NCBI RefSeq assembly: GCF_000143415.4
Contig: NW_003314283.1
Span: forward strand, 440,001-504,000
Length of the DNA: 64,000 nucleotides
Direction: 5' to 3'
Source: Selaginella moellendorffii
Lineage: Eukaryota > Streptophyta > Lycopodiopsida > Selaginellales > Selaginellaceae
In this document: one piece after another, positions 23,165-33,900 of the stretch
How positions within the stretch are numbered: position 1 is the stretch's first letter
How the letters are laid out: each line of letters begins with the position of its first letter
The notes under the pieces: model-generated
Seen by the model: the letters and a program-made list of their open reading frames with translations, nothing else
Told to the model about the DNA's origin: nothing
Databases searched by the model: none
Program-made: the position numbers and the translations under genes

Positions 23165-24810
23165 TCACGGAACGTGACTTCCATTTTCATCAGCCAATAC
23201 ACGCTGTGAAAGATACACCGTCGAAGAACTTCAAACTAAATCACTTTCAAAAAGTACCTGAAAGCAAGCGAGCGTGTAGCGTACATCATCCTCCGAAATG
23301 TGATAATGTGTCACCAGTCGGATACTGAAAAGAAACAAAACCAAACAAACCTTAAAAGTAAGTTGAAAGAAATGAACAGGATACCTTGTCTTGGTCAGGT
23401 CATATGAGAGAATCCCAATCTTTCCCATAGCTCTGCACAGTTCTTCCGCTGTGAAGCGTGACTTGGTCACGTCCACATTTACCTGGAAGATAAAATAGCA
23501 CCAGTCAGGATAAAGAGGGAGAGCAAAATCGTGACACTTCACAATGTTTGTCTCGACTGCGCTCATGTCCACCTGCAGGCCTTTCATTCCACACAATCCT
23601 TCTGGAAACGTTCCACTCAAGAATTTTGATAGTGGCCCAAGAAAAGCACGAACTACACAGTACCTGCTAATAGACGAGCATTGGAGTGATCTTCGTACAA
23701 TCTGCAAACCATGTCTTTCAGCGCTACCAGACCAGGAGCAGCCAGTATTCCTACTTGTCTCATAGCTCCACCCAAAGCCTTTCGCAGTCGTTTAGCCTGT
23801 CCCAAAAGGATTTCTCTTCAGAAAATGAAAAGAACACAAAACGAAGCAAAGAGCCGTCTCTCAACCTTCTCAATGAATTCATGCGATCCAACAATCACAC
23901 TTCCCGCTGGTGCAGCCAATCCTTTTGACAAGCAAACCTGACACGAAGCATTCGTCAAAATTCCCATGAAAACCTCGAGAAAAAATAGTCATACCGATAC
24001 AGTATCAGCTGCTCGAACAAGTCTTTCCGGAGACACTCCCAGAGCCTGTTGAAAGCAAACACTGTTTCTTTAATATTTCTGCTTCATCGCAGTCAGCACT
24101 ACTCACTGTGGATGCGTTAAAAATTCGGGCACCGTCTACGTGTAGTCTCAATCCATATCTCTTGGCAAGCTGGCCAACCTGATCCGTGTACTCAACCGAG
24201 ACGCATCTTCCACCGCATCTAAGGGGTAGTGCATAGCAAAACTATAAGCGAGCACTCGAAACATTCCAGAAACCACGAAGAAACTCTCACCGGTTGTGAG
24301 TGTTCTCGATGCAAATCAAGCGAGTCGTCGCAAAGTGCTCGTCGTCCAAAGGCTTGATAGCGTTTTCGACCGCCCTCAAGTCCATGGTTCCATCCGGATT
24401 GTTTGGAACAATGCTCGGGAAAACACCGCCCAGCGTTGCCATTCCACCTTGCTCGTAAACATTGATGTGGCTCTCAGACCCGATGATGGCCTCGCTTGCA
24501 CGGGCCTGGGAAGAAACAAGAAAAATCCACGACCAAAGAACGCGACAATGCCATGCATCATGCTTACCTCACAGTGAACAAGGACGCTGATGAGATTCCC
24601 CATCGTACCGGAAGGAACAAACAAGGCGGCCTCTTTCCCAAATATTCTAGCCATTTCTTTCTGGAGCTCGTCCATGGTAGGATCGACCGTGACAATGTCG
24701 TCATCAACCTCGGCGCTGGCCATGGCGGCTCGCATCGCCGCTGTCGGCTTGGTGATGGTATCCGATCGAAAATCCACGATTCGTTTCGTTCCATTAGCTC
24801 CACAATCCAT
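23165..24810 (-). CDS. THA1: L-threonine (L-allo-threonine) aldolase
   Basis: PLP-dependent enzyme that cleaves threonine to glycine and acetaldehyde, in the cytosol in plants. Start chosen at ATG 24810 ([18 protein letters not shown]); exon 1 (24568-24810) carries [24 protein letters not shown] and [11 protein letters not shown]. Following exons show [20 protein letters not shown], the PLP-aspartate region [11 protein letters not shown] and the Schiff-base lysine motif [13 protein letters not shown], then [11 protein letters not shown]. The last exons read [16 protein letters not shown] and [18 protein letters not shown], with a short final exon ending SHVP and TGA at 23165. All family landmarks are in order and in frame across short GT-AG introns. 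It is the only complete copy; the 3' half is repeated at 19162-19784. Confidence 0.9.
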
Positions 24811-25177
24811 GGCTGACGAGCAAAATCTGTCCACAGCGAAATATCTCGCAAAGAATCAGCTGGAACACATCGCAGCGCAGCGCCAATCCAGCGCCTTACC
24901 TCCCGCGAGAAGAATGCTAGGGATGTTCTTCCCCGCCTGCAAAAGCCCTGCGAGCGGTTCTCTCAAGCAATGGAAAGAAGCTTTTTATACCTACATGCCG
25001 TAGCTAAAATGCTGCCACGCGACGGCATCCAGCGCGCCACGTGTCCGGTGGGGATGACACCATGGCAAGAGACACAAACGTAGTATTATCCATAAGAACA
25101 AGCTTCTTTGTTTTTCTCCTGTGAGAGAAACCAAGCTACGCTATCTTAGAAGAAACTATGGTTCTCTTGGATGATCT

Positions 25178-25855
25178 TCAGCCCCGGGTCTTGGATTTCT
25201 CGAAGAACGATTCCTGGCAGTGAGGATCCAGCCACTCTGAGCTTTTCCTGGGTGTTGGTGTTGTCACTGGCCTGACTTGCGAGGATTTGGCACCAACGAG
25301 ATCGCAAATGACTTCCACCTTGTTCTCCCGTCCAAACGTCCCATTGCTCCGGTGGTCGGCATCCCTGAGCTTCTGCTTGAAACGCTGCTTCTTCCCCCCC
25401 GCGAAGTTCTCCTGGAGCGACGATGGCTGCCTTAGACCAGGCTTTGCACCGTGAGGGCCCAGGTAGAGATTCTCCACCTGTGTGTTTATCGGCTGTGTTT
25501 CAAACCAAAGTTAGAAAAAGAGAAAGATCTTTCCAGCGTGGTAGGCACACCTTCTGCAGTGTTGGCTTTAAAGTCTCCACAGCCTTCTCCTTTCTCGCTG
25601 TGGTAGTGGTGTTCAAGCTAGGAATCTCGAATCCCTCGGCATCTATGGAGAAACAAGAAGAAAAACGTGATATGAGTCCCGACCTCTCTGCGACTACAAC
25701 TAAAACTCCACTCAATCTCTCTGTTTCTCGCAGGGAACGCGGTATTTCCAGAGGAAATCTCGGCAAAACCTGGAGAATGCGCTCCACTTACCCCATTCAT
25801 CGTCGTCCGGGAGCAGCACCGCTGGCGGCGCGGCGAGCGAGGCAGCCGGATCCAT
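25178..25855 (-). CDS. Conserved plant protein of unknown function
   Basis: Three exons (25792-25855, 25551-25642, 25178-25492) keep frame and give 156 residues. The N-terminus is MDPAASLAAPPAVLLPDDDE followed by WDAEGFEIPSL; the C-terminal half is basic and then carries KQRFKQKLRDADH, GRENKVEVICDLVG and the ending EWLDPHCQESFFEK. There is no signal peptide, membrane segment or known catalytic motif. The charged, low-complexity character and the tidy C-terminal block suggest a small cytosolic or nuclear adaptor. I believe similar plant proteins exist, but I cannot name the family. It lies downstream of CVNH-4 on the same strand (266 bp apart). Confidence 0.7.
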
Positions 25856-26121
25856 GGCGAGCACCCGAGGCTACGGCTCCGCAGCGCACGCCGGCGCAGC
25901 TCATGGAGAGCGGACAGACCAACACAGCTCCCTCTCGCGCGATGGCCGCTCTATCTAGCGCGCTCGTCCCACACAGTACCGAAAACCCTAGCTCAGCCCT
26001 AGAGAGCGGCATACGGCTCATTTTTAAACTCGCGTACTAGCGGAATGTGCCTGCCGACCGCAACAGAAGATGCCGGGCAGGCGGAATATTCTCTGCACGC
26101 AAGAGTATATTCTCTCGTGTA

Positions 26122-26737
26122 TTATCGTGGACAAAAGAAGAGAGAACCATAGTCGTTCATGACGGCATAGTTAAGGTCGGTTACGCTACTCTGTGTTTCA
26201 CCCTTTCCATCGTCGCAAGGGATCCTTATCCTGGTTCCGCTGATGGCAATACTTGAAAGATCACACGATTGTGCAAAGTCGCTACCGGCGGGGCCGATAT
26301 GGCCATTGTGGTTTCCAAGACCATTGTTAAGTTCGAGCTGCACAGTCCCGGTGCCACCACCAGGTGAGCTGCAGGTGGCCACCAACATTGCGATGCCATA
26401 GTTTGGAACTACGTGCAAGTGGATTCCCGAGCATGACAGCGAGAAGCCGCCGCAAACGTCCTGCATACATCTCACAAGAATCAGCATGCTGAAATGTGGA
26501 AGAAGCTGACAATTTTACTTGGGGCCAAGCTGTGATCTCTTCGGTGTTGCTGTCGCCTGTGGAAAAGATCTCTAAAAACTGAGGCTTTTGACTGTAGTCG
26601 ATCTCCGGCCAGGCGCTGTGGCTAGAACCAGTGCCGTTGTGCTCTGACTGTGTGTTGTTCGTCACCAGGGAACTTGCGACATGGAGAGAAAGGAAGACTA
26701 GAAACAATGGTTTGAAAACGAAGGAAACAGCGGCCAT
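26122..26737 (-). CDS. CVNH-4: secreted CVNH domain protein in the gene island
   Basis: Exons 26519-26737 and 26122-26460 (58-nt intron) give 185 residues. The start is taken at MAAVSFVFKP, which opens a signal peptide of about 24 residues; an ATG 39 nt upstream in frame would spoil it. The linker holds two sequons (NNT, NGT). The CVNH domain shows all six cysteines: VCGGF, LSCSG, ATCSS, QSCDL, IPCDD and FFCPR. Strand motifs are LELNNGLGN and LNYAVMNDYG. Unlike the other CVNH loci it sits in GC-richer DNA between housekeeping genes, and its codon use matches them. With its complete set of cysteines it is a good model for the ancestral form. Confidence 0.86.
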
Positions 26738-27144
26738 TATATAAAAATATAGATAGATGCTTTGCTTCCAAATCAATAGTTGCCTATGGTACTTGGGTTT
26801 GCTGCTTTAATAATTCAGAGACGTCGTTGCGATTGAAGCCAGCTCGCTATACAAAACAAAAACATCGGGAATAGAGACGTACACTGTGCGTTGGGCGGCT
26901 CAAGTTTTTCTATCTACATTGCTTTAAGACCTTGACCTTGCTAGAAAGCAAACCACTTTGCGAGACTTCCAATGGTTTTGGTGCTTTCGCTTAAGTTTTC
27001 TTTTACACAGTCCAAAGTGTCGTTATTCCCTCCCAAGGGAGATCTAATCTATATCTCGAGCTTTACATGAGATCCAGCTCTATCTTTGTTAATTGGAGAC
27101 TTTCAAGGCCTTGATGTAGAAACCTTGTAGAGATTTACAGTTCT
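26738..27144. other. Intergenic region between CVNH-4 and the macro-domain gene
   Basis: About 400 bp with no open frame. It holds the CVNH-4 promoter and the 3' end of the macro-domain gene. A TATA-like TATATAAAAATATA (complement side) lies at 26738-26753, too near the chosen start to be certain. Confidence 0.4.
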
Positions 27145-28310
27145 TTAGTAACCAAGTACATTGTTTGCTTCCGAAACCCAGGTGACATAATCGCTTGGAT
27201 CACTGAGAACAAAGTGGATCTGTTGTGCATCAACGACAATGAGAAAATAGAGATAAATGCTTGCAGAGAAATCACCTCACCTCGTTGATACACGAAGGAG
27301 GATCTTTGATTTCCTGCAACGCAATCCGAGCTCCTTCCCTCACGGGGTATCTGTTTTACGTAGAAAGCGCACGTCCTTTTTCGGAAAAAAACAGCATTAC
27401 GGTTTTGGTTACCCGTAAACGCCACATGAAATCGGTGGAAACGCCAGACATTCCAGTTCAATCTCCTTTGCACGTTGCAGACAACGCCTACAAAGTAAAA
27501 CAAACAAACAACAAAAGCGAAAAGAAGAAAAAAGAAAACGAACTTTGTTTCTGGAAAAGAAGCAAAGTTATGCTTTGTCTGAAACTCTACCTGTAAGTCT
27601 GAGCAAGCAATGTAGGCGTTTCCTCGGCTCCATCGTAGGCTGGTCCAACTGCATGAATGATCCTGTGCAATGGTAGTCTGTAAGCCCTGGAAGAACAAAC
27701 ACGCAAATCGTGTAAGAGAAACGATTAAAAACTGTGAGCTTGAAGACCTTACTTGGTGACCACCGCGTTGCCAATGCGGCATTTCACTCCAAACTGATCG
27801 AGAGATTTTAGCATTGCACAGGCTTCCGCTAGAGATGGTCCAGCAGCGTTATGAATAGCTGGTGAAAGAAAGCAGGTATGATTAGTGAAGGAGCAAATGA
27901 AGAACAAGTAGTTCTTGCCTCGATTCACGCCAATTCCAGCGTTTAGCTTCTTGTTTGCGGGAGCAACCTTGCGACCAAGGAGAGAATCTATCAACGAGCG
28001 CAATCATAAAGAAAAAGCGAAGAGAGAATGCGAGAGAGTTACTTACAATCGCATCGCGCTGGCCAGGAACTCGCCACTGCGAAATGTCGCCAGTCCAGAA
28101 GACGAGCAAGAAGCTGGGCAGTCTGTACAGGACGCCCCCTTCCAGCCCCTCTTGCGATGTCGCCCGCTCCTTGGGCGCATTGGGAGGCAGCAACAGCGAC
28201 GGCGCTGGCAAATCCTCATCGTATGTAAACCAGTGCTCGTCGGAGATGCATCTGACCTGCGATCGCGCGAGCGCTGGAACCCTCGCCCTCCTCCCCAGGC
28301 ATCGCAGCAT
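27145..28310 (-). CDS. Macro-domain protein (ADP-ribose/O-acetyl-ADP-ribose hydrolase type)
   Basis: Seven exons (28047-28310, 27919-27967, 27753-27858, 27591-27686, 27413-27487, 27281-27350, 27145-27219) join in frame to 244 residues. Macro domains bind ADP-ribose, and this class hydrolyses mono-ADP-ribose esters. Visible motifs in order: GDISQW near residue 75, DAI-VAPAN at the exon 1/2 join, the loop NAGIGVNR then AIHNAAGP, the strand IIHAVGPAYD, FPPISCGVYGYP, and the end IHFVLSDPSDYVTW. The glycine-rich loop is less glycine-rich than usual (AGIG for GGGG). Residues 1-21 have six Arg and no acidic residue, fitting a mitochondrial presequence. Intron 2 begins GC rather than GT. The gene is head-to-head with the helicase gene, 98 bp between start codons. 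Confidence 0.85.
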
Positions 28311-28408
28311 TTCCCCCCGGGCTTAGGGTTTATCATCGCTTTTCAAATTCTAGGGCTCATATAAACCCTAAGGTTATAAAACCTTTCAAATTTTAGGGTT
28401 CATAGAAA
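28311..28408. promoter_or_regulatory. 98-bp bidirectional promoter with telo-box-like motifs
   Basis: The start codons of the macro-domain gene (minus) and the helicase gene (plus) are only 98 bp apart, so 5' leaders and promoters must overlap. Three AGGGTTT/AAACCCTAA-like elements are present: TTAGGGTTTA near 28323, TAAACCCTAA near 28362, TTTAGGGTTC near 28392. A 21-bp imperfect direct repeat (TTTCAAATTYTAGGG core) occurs at 28341 and 28384. Telo-boxes are known in plant promoters of ribosome-biogenesis genes, which fits the helicase. Confidence 0.7.
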
Positions 28409-30830
28409 ATGAAGAAGCGCCGAAAATCGGGGCCAGGGAACTCTTCCGATTTCCTCGAGAAATGGATTCGTGCGGAGGCGCTAGCTCCAGGCAGCAATCC
28501 CATGGCAATCAAGCTGCCCCGCCAGGTCCTGGTGAATCCAGCCACCGGCTTCAAGCCCTACGCTGGAGCCTCGCGGTTTGATCAGCTCCCTCTCTCCGGC
28601 AAGACGCTCAAGGGATTGAAAGAGGCCAAGTATGAATCCATGACAGAGATCCAGCGCGCAGCTCTTCCCCACGCTCTCGCTGGTCGTGATGTTCTTGGAG
28701 CAGCAAAGACTGGATCGGGGAAAACGCTAGCATTTCTCATCCCGGTAAGAGTTCACGAAGGGAACTCTCTTTTTTTCTCACATACTTTTCTGGCTAGCTA
28801 GTCGAGAAACTATATCGTCTTCGCTGGAGGAGTGGCCACGGTCTCGCGGGTATCGTTATATCTCCAACGAGAGAGCTGGCCGAGCAGATCTTTTTAGAGC
28901 TTGGCAAGGTTGCAAAGCATCACAGGTTCTTGACGCGAGGCTTGCTGATCGGGGGATCTCACGACGTTGGGCTGGAGAGCAATCGCGTCGGGGAGCTGTG
29001 CATCCTCGTCGCCACTCCAGGCCGTTTGCTGCATCACTTGCACCAGACTGCCACTCTCGACTGCACCTATCTCCAGGTACCGCTTCAAAGTTTGTTCTTG
29101 CTCGAGCTCGGAGTGTAAGGATCTAACTTTGCAAGGTGCTTGTGCTGGATGAAGCCGATCGGATTCTCGACTCCGGCTTTGCGAGAGAGCTGACAGACAT
29201 CTTGGCTGCCCTTCCGAATCAGCGGCAAACTTTGCTCTTCTCGGCGACGCAGACGCGCTCTGTCAGCGATCTCGCGAGGCTCAGCTTGCGTGATCCGGAG
29301 TACCTCGCCGTGCACTCCGAGTCCGCCGTGGCGACGCCAGCCACCTTGCAGCAAAAGGTGGTGATCGTCAAGCTTCACCGCAAGATAGAGACCTTGTGGC
29401 GGTTCATAAAAACGCGACTCTCTTCGAAGCTTTTGGTGTTCCTTTCGACCTGCACGCAGGTAAGTTGGCCCGTTTTCTTACATTTTCCACCACCTTTCCA
29501 AGCAAAGATGATGTGAATCGTCATTCTTCGCAGGTGAAGTTCGTGTACGGGGCTTTTAAGCACTTGCGACCTGGAGTTCCGCTCTCGTGTCTCCATGGCC
29601 GCCAGAAGCAAGGCAAGAGGGACCTGGTTTTCAGCAACTTCAATCAGGCCCGACCCTCGGTTCTCTTTGCGACTGATATTGCCGCGAGAGGCTTGGATTT
29701 CCCGGCAGTAGACTGGGTTGTCCAGGTACGTTGTTCTCTCGAGTTGTGTGATCTTAGCTGTGTTCTTTGTTTTTGGAGGTCGACTGTCCAGAAGACGTAG
29801 AAACTTACATCCATCGCGTCGGAAGGACTGCTCGTAACAAGCTCAAAGGCAAGAGCCTCCTGCTTCTGGATCCATCGGAAGTGAAAATGATAGAGCTACT
29901 CAGGCAGCACAAGATTCCTATCGAAGAGGCAGCGGAGGCTGCTCCGCGAGGGGAGTCTTGCGACTTGTCACAACAGATAGGCGCGTGGCTTTCCAAGGAT
30001 CCCGGACTCAAGCACAGCGCCCAGCGCGCCTTTGTCACTTACGTTCGCTCGGTCGTCCTGCAGCGGAACAAGGAGGTTTTCAACGTTGGCAAGCTTCCGC
30101 TACCCGAGTTTGCGTTCTCTCTCGGCCTGGCGATCGCTCCCCGGATCCGGTTCCTGGGAAAGCAGGCTGCAAGCGTGAAGAATGAATCCCAGTCCTTGAA
30201 GAACGAGCTGGCGAAGTCGTCCTCTTCGTCTTCCAAGGTGGCCGGAGAAGTTAAGTCTTGCGCGGCTGATGAAGATGGCGACTTGTTCATGCGGCTGAAG
30301 AAACGGGGAAGGGACGTGATCAAGCCAGCAGCAGCAGCAGCACCAGGATCTGTGAAAGCGTAAGTTTTTGTTCGGAGTTTTAGAAGATGGCTCATTGTTT
30401 TCGTCTTGCAGACATAAGAAGACGAAGAGGCTAAAGATTGATGCGCGAAGTGGTACAGGGCAACGTCTGGTGTTCGATGAGGATGGAAGTAGCCAGGACG
30501 AGAGAGGAGGTAAAGAACTTTGGAGCTCCAACGCTCGAGTGATCTTGTTTAGATTTTGTAGGCGGTGTGGAAAGGTTTGATCGGGAGATCGCGGAGAGGT
30601 ACAAGCGGTTGCAGCAGGAGATGAAGGAGAGGGACAGGCAAGACAAGGTTTTGGAGCGGCTGAGGCTGCGAGACAAGCGTCTCAAGCGAAAGGCGAGGGA
30701 GCGGAAGCTTGATCTTATTGACGAGGATATGTCGGAGCAAGGAGATGACAAACCGGAACTCCTCGACTCCTTGTCTCTAGCCGATCAAGAGGCCCTCGCT
30801 CTCAAGCTGCTAAGTCGATCAAACCATTGA
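28409..30830 (+). CDS. RH32: DEAD-box RNA helicase, DDX10/Dbp4 (RH32) type
   Basis: Seven exons (28409-28744, 28798-29076, 29136-29459, 29534-29725, 29779-30359, 30412-30509, 30562-30830) give 692 residues in one frame. Dbp4/DDX10 is a nucleolar helicase for early 18S rRNA processing. Motifs in order: Q motif region [10 protein letters not shown] and [10 protein letters not shown], Walker [34 protein letters not shown] (DEAD box), [18 protein letters not shown] and HRVGRTAR. The [21 protein letters not shown] context is typical of this subfamily. The C-terminus is Lys/Arg/Glu-rich with a coiled-coil stretch (about 600-670), as expected for DDX10. An upstream telo-box-like element suits a ribosome-biogenesis gene. 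The RH32 assignment over close relatives rests on the Q-motif context and the charged tail. Confidence 0.9.
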
Positions 30831-30952
30831 CGCTGGCGTTTTGTGTCTGCCACAAGAGGATCTAGTTTCGAGAAGAGAATTCGCTTTGCAAAGAACCTGT
30901 GATAGACGATCACGTCCACTTTGGTAACACGATGAGCATCTTTGTTGTCATC

Positions 30953-33900
30953 CTAGTCGAGAATAGTGTTAACGTTTGAAGTGATGGCTCTCTTTAGCTT
31001 GAGAAGCTCATCGATATCGCTCTGGACAACATCGAAGCCAACCTACAAGAAAAACGAAACTTGAGGTCCCTGAAGAGAAAAAGAAAAAACTAACCAGTCT
31101 AAAAACGCTGATGGCGCCAGTGCTGCCCCCGGCCAAGACGACTGGAGCGTCCTCCGAGAAGAGCAAGCACGAAAGCTTGGTATTCGCGAAAGGATATACA
31201 ATGACGGGTTTCATCGCCGTGACAGCCATATCCCATATCTGTCGTAGAATCCGAGCTGAGAAAATTAGAAACAAGGATTTCAGTGCTTGCCTCTAAACGA
31301 CCGTCGTCCGATACAGTCCCAAAAACGCACGAATGCTTGCAAGACCAGCGAATGTCGCCGACGCTTTCATTTGCAGTCTGGAAAACCAGCAATGCGCTTT
31401 CCTGCACTGAACATTCCATCCATTTGTATCAACGTAGACGCATCTATACGCAACGGCTTACTTGTTCTTCGCGCCAGAGCCGAACGCTCCAGTCGCTGCT
31501 ACAGCTCAAGAAAATATATGGCAAAACGGTGGACCATCTAACCTGCAAACGAGATGAATCAATCACACATATATAGATAGCGGCATTTTGTTTACCTGAA
31601 AAACGGGTCCGGTGTGTCCTACGTAGCTTTGCAAGTATTGTTCGTTATAAGAACGACTACATTTGTGAATCAGTCCCTCCTCGGTCCCTACCAGATACAA
31701 GCTGGAATAGCAAAGCACACATTTATGACCAATTCGAGCACAAGAAAAGTACGTCGAAGTACCTTGGGTCCCGAGGAGAGAAATCAAAGCATAACCCTGC
31801 TGCATGACGGGATATGAATGGTTGTGGTTGTGCTCCTTTGCTATGAGCCATAATCTTTTTGAGTCTCATCAAATTGACGAACTCCAGATCCTATATTTGC
31901 GGTTAAGTTTCGCGGAGGAAACACCAAAAAAAACTAACCTTTTTCAAAGACCACTGAGAAACTCTACCGTCGGTTGAAATAGATATAAGCGTCTCTCCAT
32001 GATCAGAAGTAGCATCAATCCATTGTAGCTTCCAAACAGGATCGTTATGCTTCCCCGTGGAAGCTCCTGTTTGCATCAACGGTTCCCGTTCCTTGTAATT
32101 CTTTGCATCATATACAGCCACATTCCCATCGTAAAAGCCAACTGCATAAAAAACGCCAATGAAGTCAGTTCAAAACAATCAGTAAGCGTACTGTTACCTG
32201 CAAGAAGGTTGGGACTATTTGTAGAGAAATCCAAGGCTGTGACATCAGAATGTGTTGGTATGGTTGCGTGAGGGTATCTCGGATTTTTTAAAGACCAAAA
32301 GGCTATAAGACCGCCCTTTTGCGTCCCGAACTCAAACTCTCCGTATCCGACAGTAAGGAGATCCCTACTGGTCTGCGAAAAACGTGCAACAATGTCGGTA
32401 AAAAATGGGAAAGGCAAAACCTCTCGCACCTTGTTCCACACCATACAGCTGACATTCCTCCCTTCCGTAAGGTCGCACTGGAAATCCCAAAGTTTGTGGA
32501 CTTGTTCTGCTGAGAGAACATCGCCGCTGGTACCATTACTGCTGGGAGACGAGGACGCACTTTTTGTCTGAGATACCGGCGAACTAGAGCTGCTATATTT
32601 CCGTGGCATAATCCGCTTCTGTTCTCTTGGTTTAAAATCTCGGTAGAACAAAAGCTGCAAAGACACTTGGAGGCCTTAGCAGAAGTATCGAAATAACGTC
32701 AAGATAATTACCTTGTCATGAAAAGTGTTCAAAACGACTGCTCTCTCGGCGATTTCCAAGGCTTTGACAAGTCCGGCCAAGCGATTGATATCCACCTTTC
32801 GGCTAGCAAACATGGTGAGAGTCATAAGCTCTTCCGCCCCAAGCATGCCTTCGCCACCAGCTCTCTGCATAGTGTTTGAGATTATGGAGCTTCTTCTCTG
32901 TGTTCCCATCAAGCTTCCACGGCCGGATAGCCTACGATTGAACATAATGCTGCCGCTTATCGATTTCTCAATACTTCCCCTTCGCGAGGTTGAAAAGCTT
33001 CCTCGCCGTGAGGGTGATATGCTCGCAGTAGTAGAGCCTCTTCTCGACGGTGCAATGCTGCCTAGTCCCGATCCTCTTCTAGTTGAAGGATCTATACTTA
33101 ACAGTCCAGACTCCCTTCGGGATGGAAATCCACCAATTCCAGACCCTCTTCTTGAACCGGGTAGATTCAAATTTCCAGACATTCTTCGACCCTGTGAATG
33201 TGATTTTAGATAAAAACTGCAAACAGTCTTTTACATACCTGTAATAAGGGAGGAGGCTCACTAGCTTCTTCCAAGTATCCCGCAGATACAAGATCAGCAA
33301 CACTCTTTCTGTGGTCAGCGGTTTGTTCGGATTCGTCGTCGTCCTCAGTTTTCAAAGGATCAACTTTTTCTTCTTTTACATTGCCGGAGTAAGAATCTGA
33401 GATGTCCCATGAATTTGCCTGTCAACTGGCAGAAATGTGAATGAGTTGTACATCAAAAAGTAACATGCCGAAGGAACAACTTGGCACCTGACACTCTTCA
33501 GATTGTTTTGGCAGTGCAAAAAACTGCGCCTCCTTGCATTTTTGCAAGCTCAAAGCCGTTTGAGCGCTGGAGTCCGAGTAGTTATCGCTACCTATTTTAG
33601 CCTGTAGACAAGAGCACGCTACACTATATTTAAGAATTAAAAAGCTGAAAGTAAAGAAATGTAGCTTACTTCCAAAAGATTTTTGTATCGAGCATTTCGC
33701 TCCAAAACTTGTTTGATTGTATCGTAAGTGTTTGACACACTCTCGCCTCTTAAATTGATTAGAACAAGTGTTTCACTCTCCACCAGATTCACGGTTATAT
33801 TTCTTGCAAGTTCCTGCTCACATTGAGAGGTAAGAAAGATATTAGAAAATTAACGTGCCTAACCTGTTCCGTTGGAGGTGGCGCAATGCTAGTCGTGACA

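Larger units (their letters stand above)
19954..23795. repeat. Segmental duplication unit B (about 3.8 kb)
   Basis: Second copy of the block at 15958-19784. It contains CVNH-3 and continues without a break into the complete threonine aldolase gene, so it is the parental arrangement at its right end. Near 20667-20776 it carries an inserted dynein-promoter piece and a stretch matching 15893-15932, absent from unit A at that place. The part from 19954 to 22295 holds no gene. Confidence 0.83.

Noticed and set aside
24811-24834. Earlier GTG start for threonine aldolase
   Set aside because: ATG at 24810 gives a normal N-terminus just before the conserved VDFRSDT motif.
25423-26040. 205-codon plus-strand frame
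   Set aside because: Antisense of the small conserved gene at 25178-25855, whose splice sites and frame continuity are convincing.
26738-26776. Upstream ATG for CVNH-4
   Set aside because: It adds polar and aromatic residues before the signal peptide; the internal MAAVSF start gives a standard one.
27968-28046. Alternative acceptor after GATAG (27987) for macro gene intron 1
   Set aside because: It would put DSLLGRK before the VAPAN motif but break the frame; the AAG acceptor at 27968 keeps frame and fits the family.
27915-28364. Plus-strand frames over the macro-domain gene
   Set aside because: Shadow frames; the minus strand has a full macro domain over seven exons.
28311-28408. Telomeric repeat tract
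   Set aside because: Only single AAACCCTAA-like units, spaced apart; they are promoter motifs rather than an array.
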